Source: Aspidiotus rigidus
Lineage: Eukaryota > Arthropoda > Insecta > Hemiptera > Diaspididae
Direction: 5' to 3'
DNA: 64,000 nucleotides
NCBI GenBank assembly: GCA_035079385.1
Contig: JAVHKY010000025.1
Location: forward strand, 16,776,501 to 16,840,500
Positions 12,440 to 23,238 of the stretch are shown in pieces (position 1 is the first letter of the stretch; each line of letters opens with the position of its first letter). A program made the position numbers and the translations under genes. The notes beneath the pieces are model-generated. The model was not told the DNA's origin, did not search any database, and saw nothing but the letters and a program-made list of their open reading frames with translations.

Positions 12440-12860
12440 TCCAAAGTGAAAGAATTTGAAACCTTGCTCGGACTTAACCGAATATGTATCTAGTACGACT
12501 AAATTGAGGGTCAGGCCAAAAAAATATGCACTATCTCAGGCCTGTTCTTTCAAAATTCATCGTACAATCTCACTCCTGTTTTCTACTCTCTCAGCAGCCT
12601 CAGAAAAAATTTCTCAAGTCCAAAAGAGATCACCGCTTCTGACCAGAAAAGTGGCGTCAATCGTTTCCAATGCCACGATTGCTCTGCCTTCTACTTTGAG
12701 CAGACGATTGAGGAGGTCTGGAAAAAAATTTTATCTCAAATGGTATCGCCTGCGAGAAAAACATCAAAATAAGTAAGACTCGCTTCGTGGGACAACTCGA
12801 AGGGCCTCGCGATTGTTCACGAAGATGAGTTATCGCCAATTCGAGTACGAAAAAGGTCGT
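12440..12860 (+). pseudogene. GIY-YIG fragment of a second PLE subfamily
   Basis: Conceptual translation with one frameshift near 12650 gives a KSGV...RFQCHDCSAFYFEQTIEE block. This fits the GIY-YIG entry of Penelope-like elements (normally GVYRI-C--C---YIGQT), with the YIG replaced by YFE. The fragment directly abuts an oppositely oriented PLE piece of similar divergence at 12860. It is degenerate and non-functional. Confidence 0.5.
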
Positions 12861-14060
12861 CAATTACGGCAAGATTTGGTCATCTTGAGACATGGGAATA
12901 CGAGTGAGTTGATGGATAGCACAGGAGATACCAGCCATTTTGTATTCTCCAAAATGAAGGGAAGAGGGGTGAATGCCAACTCTAGGTATCTTTAAAAAAG
13001 ATAGAAAATTGGGCGATAAGATGAGAGAGGCGGGAGAAAGGGGAGAGACGGATATTTGAATCTCGCGAGTGAACCTGATCGAAGGGTGGAGGGAGTCGAT
13101 GTAAGTGAGGTAACCTAGAAAGATCGTCTTTGGAACCAGTCCAGATGCCAATCACGTCAGGAAGCCAGAGAAGGGGAAGGAATAGAGGACTCTAGGGCGC
13201 ACATGTATACCTCTACGATAACAGTACTGTGAGGGCTTCCCACAGGGAAACCATCAGGGAACTGATAACAGAGACAGTTGCAAATACACATATATTACGA
13301 GAGACGCAAATGTTGATAAGATCCTTCAATTTATGAACGACACATTGATCCATGAAGTTTTTGGAAAGTAGTCAGCAAATGATTCTTTGACCGGTAAGTA
13401 CATGGAACGAACGTCGCGACGAGAGGAATCTTGAGCTTCGAGAGGTCTTCAGCGAGTTCTACAGAGTTCTTAATACGAAGCCAGGGTAACTTCGACAAAA
13501 AGACGGAGGGATCCGAGCAAAAAGCAACCACTGGTCGAATAGGCTGGCCAGGTTTGTATACCTCAATCTGGGAGTATAAAAATATTTTTTCTTGAGAGAG
13601 TCACACGCTCGATGATCCATTATGACTTTGTCTGATGAGTCGATGAGTTTCGAATTTCCTCACAGCAGTGTTTATATATGTTAAAATTGATGATAACCCC
13701 ATCAAACGTTCGAAGAAACTCCGTCATCTTGGAATGGTAGTCCCTTTTAGACATAATGATAAGAGATTCGCCTTTGTCTGTTTTAACAAGCTCCCTCTTG
13801 ATACTGATATGAAGGCAAGAGTCAACTGATGGAGGAGTGTGTCATTGACCAGGTTGTTCACAAGAGTGGAGTTTAGACGACAGTCCCCATGCAGACTAGC
13901 AGAGAGACGTAGAAGAGAGTGTTTCTGGTTCGAAGAGTACGTTCCTTCCCTTTCTTGAGCAAGCGCATTTCGGAATCGGAGGAGGAGACCTTGGTCAGGT
14001 TATGCACAGCAGGAGCGAGTTTCAGAGCTGGTTCATACCTGTGATATAAAAATTCTCTCT
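12860..14060 (-). pseudogene. Penelope-like element fragment, diverged and deleted
   Basis: Read on the minus strand, this holds scattered PLE landmarks in order: a KTDKGESLIIMSKRDYHSK-like N-terminal block near 13.75 kb; RPVVAFCSDPSVFLSKLPWL with KNSVELAEDL (13331-13540), which equals the RPVVSFVSSPTY..AKFLDRW segment of the other copies; then SLHPSIRFTREI; and finally KMAGISCAIHQLTRIPMSQD (12864-13151), which equals AHKYAGFNSLIHRLTSIPLNQ in the 23-kb copy. The central catalytic region is deleted. The sequence is more diverged than the other copies, so it is probably an older insertion or another subfamily. Confidence 0.7.
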
Positions 14061-16439
14061 TTCACTTTACTCATGGCTCGTACTAGAGGACACTATTCCA
14101 TCTATAACGATAGAGTCTCAGGCTAAACATAAGCTAGGCCCCGAGGAGCATTTTAGGGTGAAACTCCACATATCCAGACTATGAGGTGACAACCTCAAAG
14201 ACCTTTGTGACGTCATCAATTCAATTCAGAGACTCGTAAAAATGTCGAGTTTTGGATCCTTCATAGGGAAAGGATTTCAAAGACTTTGCAGCTATGAACC
14301 TCTGTACAGGAGGGCTCCAAGGAAGATCGATCTCTTACATAATCTATTATAGATTTATGGTTACAAGCGAAAGAGGATAAAACTTGAAAGGTAGTTTCTG
14401 CGGTGAGATTGGGAGGAACCTCATGCGTCTTTTATCCAGGTAAGAATAGACACATCTCGGGGTAATCGAGTACAATTGGCTGTGAAATTAATCCAATAAC
14501 GAAAAATTGAGGCTCAAAGATGGATTGTCGAGCTCACTCTTGTAAGAAGGGCTAGGAAAATTTTAAAGCTCGCTTAATAGCAAAAGTACGTATGGAAATT
14601 GATATGAATTTCAATTAATAAATGAAGTGTTCCATAAATTAAGATAAAACAGGTTCCTCCATTTCTTCCCACAATAAATATTCAAAGACGTCGTCATTAG
14701 TAAGTCGAAACTAGAGAAAAGAAAAAACCACACTAATTATAAGTCAAGTACAGAAAATCAGAAACGGTTTATCAATTCTTGGCTGAAAATCCATCTTTCT
14801 AGTGCCATCAGCTCATTTTCCGACGCGAGAATTCATGGCCAGCTTGCAATAATTCTGCTTGCACATACGGTACAATACCTCATTTGTATGTCATATGTAA
14901 ACAGTGTATATATCTATATGTGTCTACATAGGTAAAATTTACACTTGGTACAGTAAATAGCGGATAATGGAATTCGTTTGTATTACGCGATGGTGTGGAT
15001 TCGAGTAGTAAATATGCAGCCGGTTGTTCGTTGGCGATGGTGGTGGCGACGATTACGGCATTGAAATGACCTGCAACAATGTTTTTTTGTGAACCGCGAC
15101 TCGGACGCGGCGGTTGTTACACCATCATCGACGTAAGGCGTGAGGTATTTAGTAAAATATGAAGATTCATACAGAATAGAAAAATTGAAAACTTCTAAAT
15201 GTACAAAACACCAACATTATTATGTGCCGTTCTACGTCATAGTATAGATCTGTCGACGAGGTTCAAGAAAAAAAATTACATCCTACACAAATTTTTTCGA
15301 CAAAGTATTATTCAAATACGTGCAACGAATAATAAGAGTGTGCGAGAGAGAAAATCCTCCCATATTATTCGTAAACGTGAAATAACATATATTAGGAGTC
15401 ATCTTGCGACTAAGTATCGTTCTTTCTCGCTCGTTCATCCTAATGAGTGAAATTATGATACGAGATTTGTATATTAATTCCTGCTTACGATTCCATCGCG
15501 AGACCAATTTCAGAAAATATAGTCATACTGCCATTATACATTTACATCTACACATCAACGGCTAGATTTGAACAGAATCTGGGGTTCTCAATTTTCTGGT
15601 CGTAATTAGCGTGATTTCAGATCAATATAGCCAAGAATTCAAACGGAAGGTTGTCGTGATGAAATTACGATAGACTCGGAATGAAGAATTTGGAAACTTG
15701 CCTAAACCTAATTGTGTAGTTTTCAGTTTCACGAGCGTATTTTCGATTATTCGCTCTAGTTAAGGTGAAGGGGGAGGACGGATATTTCCTAGAAAAATAT
15801 GTGCACAGTGAAAAAAATCATTTTTCATTATTCGCTCCTTGTTCGTCGAAATTCAGTCCTAAGAATAACGAAATCCGAAACAATTGCTGGTAGTTGAAAC
15901 TTGGATAGCGATTTTTAGGGCCGGGTTTGGGTTTTTCAGTTTGTGGAGCCAGGGAGCCGGGAAGGATCTCAATTTATCAGGAGGAAGGGGAAAACCTGCG
16001 GATTTCAGTACCATTTGCAATGGCGATGGGGGTGGGAGTGATGAACCCGCAATTTTCGTTTCATCAGTCTTATTTGTCATTCTACATATTTCTAATTTTG
16101 AAAGCCTCCTAAGACCTGTTTCCGTAATTGCCCTGATTAACAGATTCCTCTGATGACGTCACGCTCGCTTGTTTGTAGGTCCTTCCATAAGGAATTTTGA
16201 GCGATTTTTGGCTGTGATTATGTCATGCCCTCATGCTTACTTTCAAGTTCTTCCATATTCTTCGAACCACTTAATTACTGACGTCACGCTCTTGTTCAAC
16301 ATGTATCTTTTCTTGACCGCCAATCAATCAGTCGTACCGCCTGAAATCCTTCTCTGAACCCAACTTATCTTAGTTGTAGCCTAGATTTTAAGAACGGAGA
16401 AGAAATTTAACTTAAGACTCTATAGTTAAGTCGCTTCGA
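14061..16439. other. No supported gene
   Basis: Only short frames are present. A short GC-richer patch near 15030-15150, with GGTGGTGGCGACG and its complement-like CACCATCATCGACG, stands out from the AT-rich surroundings and might be promoter or UTR sequence of an unseen transcript. Two TGACGTCA palindromes lie at 16154 and 16279. Confidence 0.4.
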
Positions 16440-17165
16440 AGTCGATCAGGCTACATTATCAGAGAACAACAAATCGACTTGAAAATAATTGATCCAACAG
16501 AGCATTTGGTTTCAGGCCTATTGAAGAAGTCAACCTAACAGAGCAGTTGATTTGAGGTCGGGGGAAAAACTTGAAAAAGTCGACTCCAAATCGACGTCGT
16601 TCTGTGGTCGATTTAGAGTCGACCAGCGAGAAATTGACCCAACAAAGCATCAATTCGATTTTAGGTCGACAGAAAATTTGAGCAAATCGACTCGAAATGG
16701 ACTCTAGATCAACGTCGACTTTAGATAGATTTAAAGTCGACCAGCGTACATTACCAGCGAACTACAAATTGACTTGAAACCGACCCAACAGAGCAGTCGA
16801 TTTGAGGTCGACAGAGAAATTTGGAGAAGCTGACTCGAATTCGACTCAAGATATACGTTGATTTCAGGTCGCTCTGAATTTGAGCAGCGTACGAGTAGAT
16901 CACCAGAAAACAACAAATCGACTCGAAATGAACCCAACAGAGTAGTTGATTCGAGCTCGATCAAAAAATTCGTAGAAGTTGACTCGAAATCAACTCCAGA
17001 TCGACATCGATATTAGATCAATTTGAAGTCAATCAGCGAACACTACCAGGGAATTACAAAACGACTAGAAAATGACCCAACAGAGCATTCGATTTTAAGA
17101 GCAGTCGTTTTCAGGTCGATAGAAAAATTTAGAGAAGTGGACTCGAAATCTACGGGGCAAATAAG
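16440..17165. repeat. Tandem satellite, period about 143-149 bp, roughly 4-5 copies
   Basis: The marker (G/A)ACCCAACA(G/A)AG occurs at 16636, 16782, 16931 and 17074, spaced 146, 149 and 143 bp. Diverged starts lie near 16490 and 16532. Each unit also contains variants of TTGAGGTCGACAGAAAAATTTG, TCGACTCGAAATCGACTC, AGATCGACGTCGATTT and CAGCG-(A/T)ACATTACCAG. The TCGA-rich sub-motifs suggest an older, shorter period within each unit. Confidence 0.85.
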
Positions 17166-17399
17166 TGGAAGATACGTCATTTTCAACAATATAACCATGC
17201 AGGAGTAAAGTATTGGTCTATTTGACCTTTACTATCGCGGTCAGGGGGGGTAAATAATGGCTGGCTTCAACCTACTCAATGGATGTCGAAAAATGTTGTC
17301 CTTTGAGCTTTACATACGTATGGAAGGGAAGACTCTGAATAATTACAATAACTGAAGACCACAAGAGGGTGGGAGAAAAGGCTAGGCTAAATTTCAGCT

Positions 17400-17990
17400 A
17401 TATATGTGAGGAATTTAAACGTATAAGATTTTATAATAAAAAAATATTTTAAAATATTTAATTAAATTTATTAAAAATTGAAATAATCAAAATTTTCAAT
17501 TAATATTAAGATTAATAGATAAAAAATGTTATTTTATGAATTTAGTTTGAAAATTTCAATAATTAATCTCCCTTTTAATGAATGATTTCAATTTTTGATA
17601 ATAATTTTCCAAATTCAATTATCAATTTTATATGTAATTATTAATTTCATTAATAATATGTTTTTCTATTATTATTAATTTTAATAATAGAAATTTAATT
17701 AGAATTTATTAGTATTTAATAATAATTTATATTTCAATAGATTGTTTTATTCTGATAAATTCAACTTATTATCTATAATTATAGTATTAATTAGAATTTT
17801 AATTATTTATTCTATGTATTAAATCAATAATGAAAAAATTATGAAAATTATATATTATATAAATATTATAATTAAGCCAGAATACCTATCAATATTGTTT
17901 ATTACTAATTAAAATATTATTTTTATCATTTTTTTTCAAGTAACTTTGATTTTTAAAATTAATTATGAGTTAATTTCCTTACAATAGTAC
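17400..17990. other. Extremely AT-rich block
   Basis: About 590 bp composed almost entirely of A and T (ATTAATT, TTAATAATA, AAATTAAT runs), with sharp edges against ordinary sequence on both sides. It could be an old nuclear mitochondrial insertion, an AT-rich element, or a drifted non-coding block. I could not match it to a specific mitochondrial gene by eye. Confidence 0.6.
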
Positions 17991-20600
17991 ATTATTCAAT
18001 TAATGGAATTGAAATAGAAAAAATCTCCCTTAAACTAGGTTCCACTCTCGCCTTAACTAACATAGTTAATGACGAAGACCCCCCCTGCTCCCTAAAATTG
18101 GTCCTCGCTCGTTGAATGAACGAGGAGCTGAAATATTATAAGAGAGCTAGAAAAATATATGAACTCTAGAAGAGAGGATGAAAAAAATCAGAAAACCAGC
18201 CGTATTGACGACGTGACGAATGATTGAAATTAAAGTTTAAAGGTAAATCTTGTTTCTGCCTCTTCCAAGAGCAGAAAAAACCGGAGGTATGCATGAAGAG
18301 GCGAAGAAGAACGAGAAACTTACTGAATTTTTTTTTTCTCATCAAAATACAATAATTCTAATTAAATAGCAGTAACCACTAAGGCTTGTTTCGAAGAGAC
18401 AATGCTAACCTTCGAACGAATAAAGAAGAAAATCAATGTAAAATATTCAATTACGAAAACGTTATACAAAGAAAAATAAAACACAATGATGCTAAATGTT
18501 TAGGCTATCAATAAGAGGCCTATATCGGATACAAATTAGGAAGTACACACAAAATGATGCCGACAAGAACGTTTTACGCAACATTATTACAGAAAATGGA
18601 TGAAATTTTCGCCCACATATCGACCTCGACCAACGCGTCTGAAGTACAGACCATACAATTATTTGGAAAGCCTACATCAGACAACCTCATCGAACTACGT
18701 GTAGGAAAAAATTGTACCATACGTTCGATATAGATAATCTATAAAAAAGAACATCGACCCATGAGACATCTGCGTTTAATTAGCATCACACATTCGAAGA
18801 AGAGATTCTCATAAATCCTTCAAGACTTTAATATTTTGTCGTGCTTCGGACTAATTTATGCAGATTTGTAATTCGGTTTTCATGGCCACAAATATTTCAC
18901 GTATTTTCATTTTTCCGCAGCTTATGCGCTGATGTAATCTGCAATCGAAGCGATTTCACGATAGTGTCGATTATGAAAAATTTTCTACATTACCCTCGTT
19001 TACAAATCAACAATAGGTCAATAAAGAGTACACATATATGATTTCTGAGCAATATGCCGGAAAAACTTTCATCCTTTGAATTCACATTCAAAACAGATCG
19101 CAAGACGTATGCGTAAATTTTATCGTGATGCAAGCGAAATTGAATGTAGCAGCTTCGTCAGTTATTCATTCTATAATATGATAGCAAATTCTTCAGTCAT
19201 TGACCTAAGAATGGATTTTGGTAGGTGGAGGCACACCCACTCAGAAAATGTAACGTTACAACTTCAGAAATTTTAGTACGCTGCCTCTTGATAATGATAG
19301 ACGAAAAAATATGTGCGTAATAGCCCAAAGATAGTTTGAGCACAAGGTAGGTTGGGAAACTCAAGGACAATTTTCAAAGTTCCTAGGTTAGTCCATGAGA
19401 TAGGCGAAATAGGAACAAAATTAGAAAATTTTTTACATGATTCGTCGTAATTACACTACAAGTTGAGCTTTTCACATGCCACCGTAGAAAATACTGAGAA
19501 AATATAGGGCAGCAATTAGAGTACCCGGACTGTGCAAGTATATTGTGACAGCTAAATTATCAGGACTTCTTTTACGTGAACGATTTCTAGAGCAACGTCA
19601 TCACAGTGATATGGTCAGGGAGGGGGAAGGGGGAAATAAAATTGTGATGTAAAATTTATTGAAAAATGCCTACGCCACCGCGTAATCGTGGTTAGCACAA
19701 TAGAAAACAAACTGTGAAAGACGATGGATTAGAAATATGGCAGCATATTAGCTTTGCGATAGTGGTAAGCAAATTGAAGTTTCAAAGATGCGAATAATCT
19801 ATAATCCAGAAAAAGATCGAATACATAATTTCTCCCCAGGCTCAGGATTGACCGACCCTTGTACATACGGCTGTTCACAAGTCTTCATTGCAGCCCGGCC
19901 GAGGATCTCTCTAGGATGTTTACTACAATTACCAACATCTGTATCGGCGGCGGCTCCTAGAAAGCTTATGTCTCTCTCTTTTGCGAGCACCCCACGCTCT
20001 CAGAGGAACTCGTCAAGGTTACCGGGTATCAAATGAGGAAAAATGCTCGATTCAAGACGAGTTGGTTGATGATACAGGTCAGATGTATCCTAGGAGGGAG
20101 GAGACTAGGAAAAAGTTCCATAAAGTAGGATCCATATTCCCTTCTATTGAAATATAGTTAATGAGATCGCGCGATGAGGGAGGAAACGAGAATTAATCTG
20201 AAAATTTTTGCCGCTGCGGACAATTTGTAGCCCTTGACCCAATCACAGAAGTTTCATGATAAAAAATGGATGAAAAGTGACAGAAAAGGCGTGAAAAAGT
20301 AACAGATTGAAAATAAGATAATGACCAAAATACTATAATTGTTTGCAGTAGAGAAAACTTTCGAGGCATGTTATTTAAATCTACGTCCCCTTACTCTCTT
20401 CCGTCGGTGAATTCATCTACTCACGTTTGCAAGACACGCTTGACTTTGGGGCTTACGCTGACCAAGAGCCCATAAATCCGTTTGTTTACCGTCCTTCCGC
20501 CCAGCTGCTTTCATTCGCGAGCCTAATGACGTTGAAACAGATATGAGACTTTCAAAAAGTTACTACTTTAAAATTCAACCAATATATGAAGGGATATAGG
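17991..20600. other. No supported gene
   Basis: Short frames only. The pair of overlapping frames on opposite strands at 19788-20036 is GC-richer than its surroundings but matches nothing I recognise. No repeat boundaries were found. Confidence 0.4.
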
Positions 20601-20700
20601 AGAAAAGCTCCACAATACTCGAAAAAGTAAACTGGAGGGCAATTCGCAAGAATGCAAATTGCCCTCCAGTTTACTTTTTCGAGTATTGTGGAGCTTTTCT
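20601..20700. repeat. Perfect 44-bp inverted repeat with 12-base loop
   Basis: Bases 20601-20644 (starting AGAAAAGCTCCACAATACTC) are the exact reverse complement of 20657-20700 (ending GAGTATTGTGGAGCTTTTCT). The loop is 20645-20656. There is no mismatch in 44 pairs. No protein is encoded across it. Confidence 0.95.
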
Positions 20701-21600
20701 TCGATATGTCCGACCGTAAACTTGAGAACCGGATCAATTCTAAGGGATATAGGGTCGGGGCGAAGCGGTAGTGACTCATTTCAAGAGAATTTTAAAAATT
20801 TGACCCTCATTCTCCTAATTTCTGAATTTGTAACAGTATGAGGAAGAGGAGGGGGCTGTCCTTCATCAACATTATGAGCCAAAAAAAACCTGGAATCTTC
20901 CACTGAGGAATCAAAGGCACCAGCCCATTTAACCTTGATGCATCGTCTTCAAGGACTTTGAAAACTGAATTGTGGGGACGCGAAGCGAAGAAAATGACCA
21001 AATGGCAAGCCTGAACTTGAGAAAACGATTGAACTCGCAAAAATGTCGATCTTTGAGCTAGATAGGACTCGAAAAAAGGTTGCCTTCCGATTTATAAGAT
21101 GGAAGAGTGGGAATTGGCAACTGTAGATGACGAAACGATACCTTTCTTGCAAAAAAATTTTATAATTTGGAATTAGCAAGATTTTGACTCTTCAGCTGTA
21201 TAATATATATATAGAAGGAAAGAGGGCCTCTGAGACAGATTTCGAATTTAAAGGTACTTCGATCAAGTGGAGGACAAAAATTTCCATCTGGACAGCACAC
21301 AAAGGAGGGGGGAGAGGACCATTTGGAAATATTACTTTTCTCAGGCTCATTTGGAAAAATTTTGGCAATCATCAGGGATGAGAGCTGAAAGAAATTTTAA
21401 CCGTCGAGCAAATTAAATCAGGAGGGGACCTCCAAAGAATTTCAATTTTTGCTTCAAGATAATTTGGCACTTTGGCACGAATAAGATGTGTTGCTATTTA
21501 CAGCATCGAAAATGTGGGCGAGTTGGCGACAAGGCACAAAATTTATGCAATCTAATTGGTGAAATATGTTCTTGTATATTACAATTATGGTTGATCATAT
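20701..21600. other. Intergenic with scattered family-A monomers
   Basis: No gene. A family-A-like monomer reads AGATTTTGACTCTTCAGCTGTATAATATATATA at 21179-21211, and another half-unit, AGGAGGGGACCTCCAAAG, at 21420. The rest is AT-rich and unclassified. Confidence 0.4.
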
Positions 21601-21701
21601 TGATACAAACGTTTTACTCTACGAGAGAGTAGCGAAGTATTAAGACCACACTAATCAAAGCCGCTAAGATCTTTCGGTTAAACAACCATCTTCGGAGCAC
21701 A
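21601..21701 (-). repeat. PLE terminal repeat, 3' side, with hammerhead-like core
   Basis: This 101-bp arm is the near-exact reverse complement of 22905-23005, and together they bracket the minus-strand PLE piece. Read on the minus strand it starts TGTGCTCCGAAGATGGTTG and continues TTTAACCGAAAGATC. That is a hammerhead-like core (CCGAAGA, stem GGTT/AACC, GAAA) with one core change from CUGANGA. Inverted terminal repeats are a known arrangement in Penelope elements. Confidence 0.7.
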
Positions 21702-22904
21702 GACGAAAGCGACTAATCCAACAACAACGAAGACAGAGAAACCAACTTGAGGGTCATGATTAAGCCAGCGAGTCATCGAAGTGTGAATCATCCTCATAGA
21801 CTAGCTCAACCAGACCCTCATCAGGAATATACCTGTTTAAGACGGTGAAGTCTTCATTATTCCGGTGACGTAAGATTTCAAAAGTATGAGTTCTCCCTAT
21901 GAAGGAGAGTACCAGACCCCGCTTTGACTCTGTGGTCACTTTCGATAAGGTGATCGGCAAAGACCGACTCACATTAGTTACCCTTCTCCCAAGCTTTTTT
22001 ATGCTCATCGATTCTTATTTGGAGCTGAATGCCGGCCATTCCTATATAAACTCCAGGGCAATCGTTGCAGGCTATGCTGTAAACACCACTCCTCTCGGCT
22101 AGAGGAATGGGGTCTTTTAATTTCACAAATAAACTTTTTACCGTGTTAGTATTATAATATGCCGGACGGAACCCGAAAGGGCTGAGCACACGATCCAACT
22201 TCAACGAAAATCTACCCAGGTAAGGAAGTCTAATCCAACGTTTCTTCCTGTCTAGGTTTGAATCCCTGCGGAGGGAGGTGGTAGAATCGAGACTTTTTCT
22301 GGTAAGCGTCCTACGGAACATTGGGTCGATATCCTCCCTCACTTGATTCACTCTAGCCAGGTGCTTAATTGTTCCTAGTTCCTTTTGGAAAGCGTCCTGA
22401 CTCAAAGGAATATGAGTCAGGCGATGGATCAAGTTATTGAAGGTAGCGATCTTATGTGCAGCTGGACAGAAGGACGACCCGTGAATGGTAACATCGGTCG
22501 ACGTTTCTTTTCTATGAATTCCAAATTCATGGACGCCATCTCTAACGAAAATGGAGAAGTCCAAAAAATTTATCAATGAGCCACCAACTTCCAGGGTGAA
22601 TTTTATGGAAAGGTATTGGCTATTTAAGTAAGTGAGAAGCTCACGAAGGAGTCCCACTGGACCGGTCCACGCACAAAGTATGTCGTCCACATATCTAAGC
22701 CAGTAAAAGACATGATTTAACAGCACCCGACCTGAGGAAAATAAATCGATCTCCAATTTGGACATGAATACCTCAGATGTCAGAGAGCCCAAGGGAGAAC
22801 CAATGGGGATCCCCACTCATCCGGGAACTTGAAAAATTTCCTTTCAAATTTGAATTTCGCCATCTCCTCATGAGGGACACCTGATTTTACGAGCAATTCG
22901 CCCA
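21702..22904 (-). pseudogene. Penelope-like element, 5'-truncated minus-strand copy
   Basis: The piece starts within RT just before the GIPIGSPLGSLTSEVFMSK block and has a 280-codon frame at 22816-21974. In order it has YVDDILCAW (the catalytic YVDD), SIKFTLEVGGS, HLARVNQV, KKRWIRLPYLG, PFGFRPAYYN, and the GIY-YIG entry GVYSIACNDC with VYIG. A frameshift near 21990 separates the last ~80 residues, ending RYIPDEGLVELVYEDDSH. A missing base before GIPIGSP breaks the upstream frame. This copy cannot make a full protein but keeps the RT catalytic residues. Confidence 0.9.
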
Positions 22905-23005
22905 TGTGCTCCGAAGATGGTTGTTTAACCGAAAGATCTTAGCGGCTTTGATTAGTGTGGTTTTAATATTTCGCTACTCTATCCTAGAGTACAATTTTTG
23001 TATCG
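22905..23005 (+). repeat. PLE terminal repeat, inverted partner
   Basis: This is the reverse complement of 21601-21701 with few mismatches. It reads TGTGCTCCGAAGATGGTTG and continues TTTAACCGAAAG on the plus strand. It lies between the RT piece on its left and a PLE N-terminal piece on its right. Confidence 0.7.
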
Positions 23006-23238
23006 ATGGTGAAGGGGTGTTGTAAAGCCAAGTTATCTGGTTCGAACCTCCTTTTCATACTAGACGAAGTAATTTTCTTTCTTTTTCTGGAGGGAACAAA
23101 GTTTCTTATTTTTCTTCCTTTTCAATTTAGCTTCAAAACCGCGGCATTTAACATTAATAGCCTTAATAAACAGATCCAACTCACCCGGATGCAGTAGGCC
23201 AGAAAGTCTAGAATGGACCAATAAGTTCAGCCTAGTGG
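23006..23238 (-). pseudogene. PLE N-terminal fragment, head-to-head with the next copy
   Basis: On the minus strand, 23238-23010 reads VTTRLNLLVHSRLSGLLHPG, then INVKCRGFEAKLKRKKNKKL. This matches ITTRLNLMVHSRLSG...VNEKCRKFDVNLKQKKNRKL in the N-terminal region of the 8.3-kb copy. It runs to a stop near the terminal repeat. It meets the plus-strand copy at 23231-23242 (CCTAGTGGTGAC), a short stretch that fits both elements. Confidence 0.75.

Noticed and set aside
13621..13660. CTGATGAGTCGATGAG, which starts like a hammerhead ribozyme core
   Set aside because: No GAAA with a matching stem II follows at the right distance, and it lies inside a decayed PLE coding region.
17400..17990. Calling the AT-rich block a mitochondrial gene copy
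   Set aside because: No mitochondrial protein or rRNA signature could be read in any frame, so it was left as an unassigned AT-rich block.
23030..23050. GGTTCGAACC resembling a tRNA B box
   Set aside because: It lies in a PLE N-terminal fragment. No A box or cloverleaf can be drawn around it.
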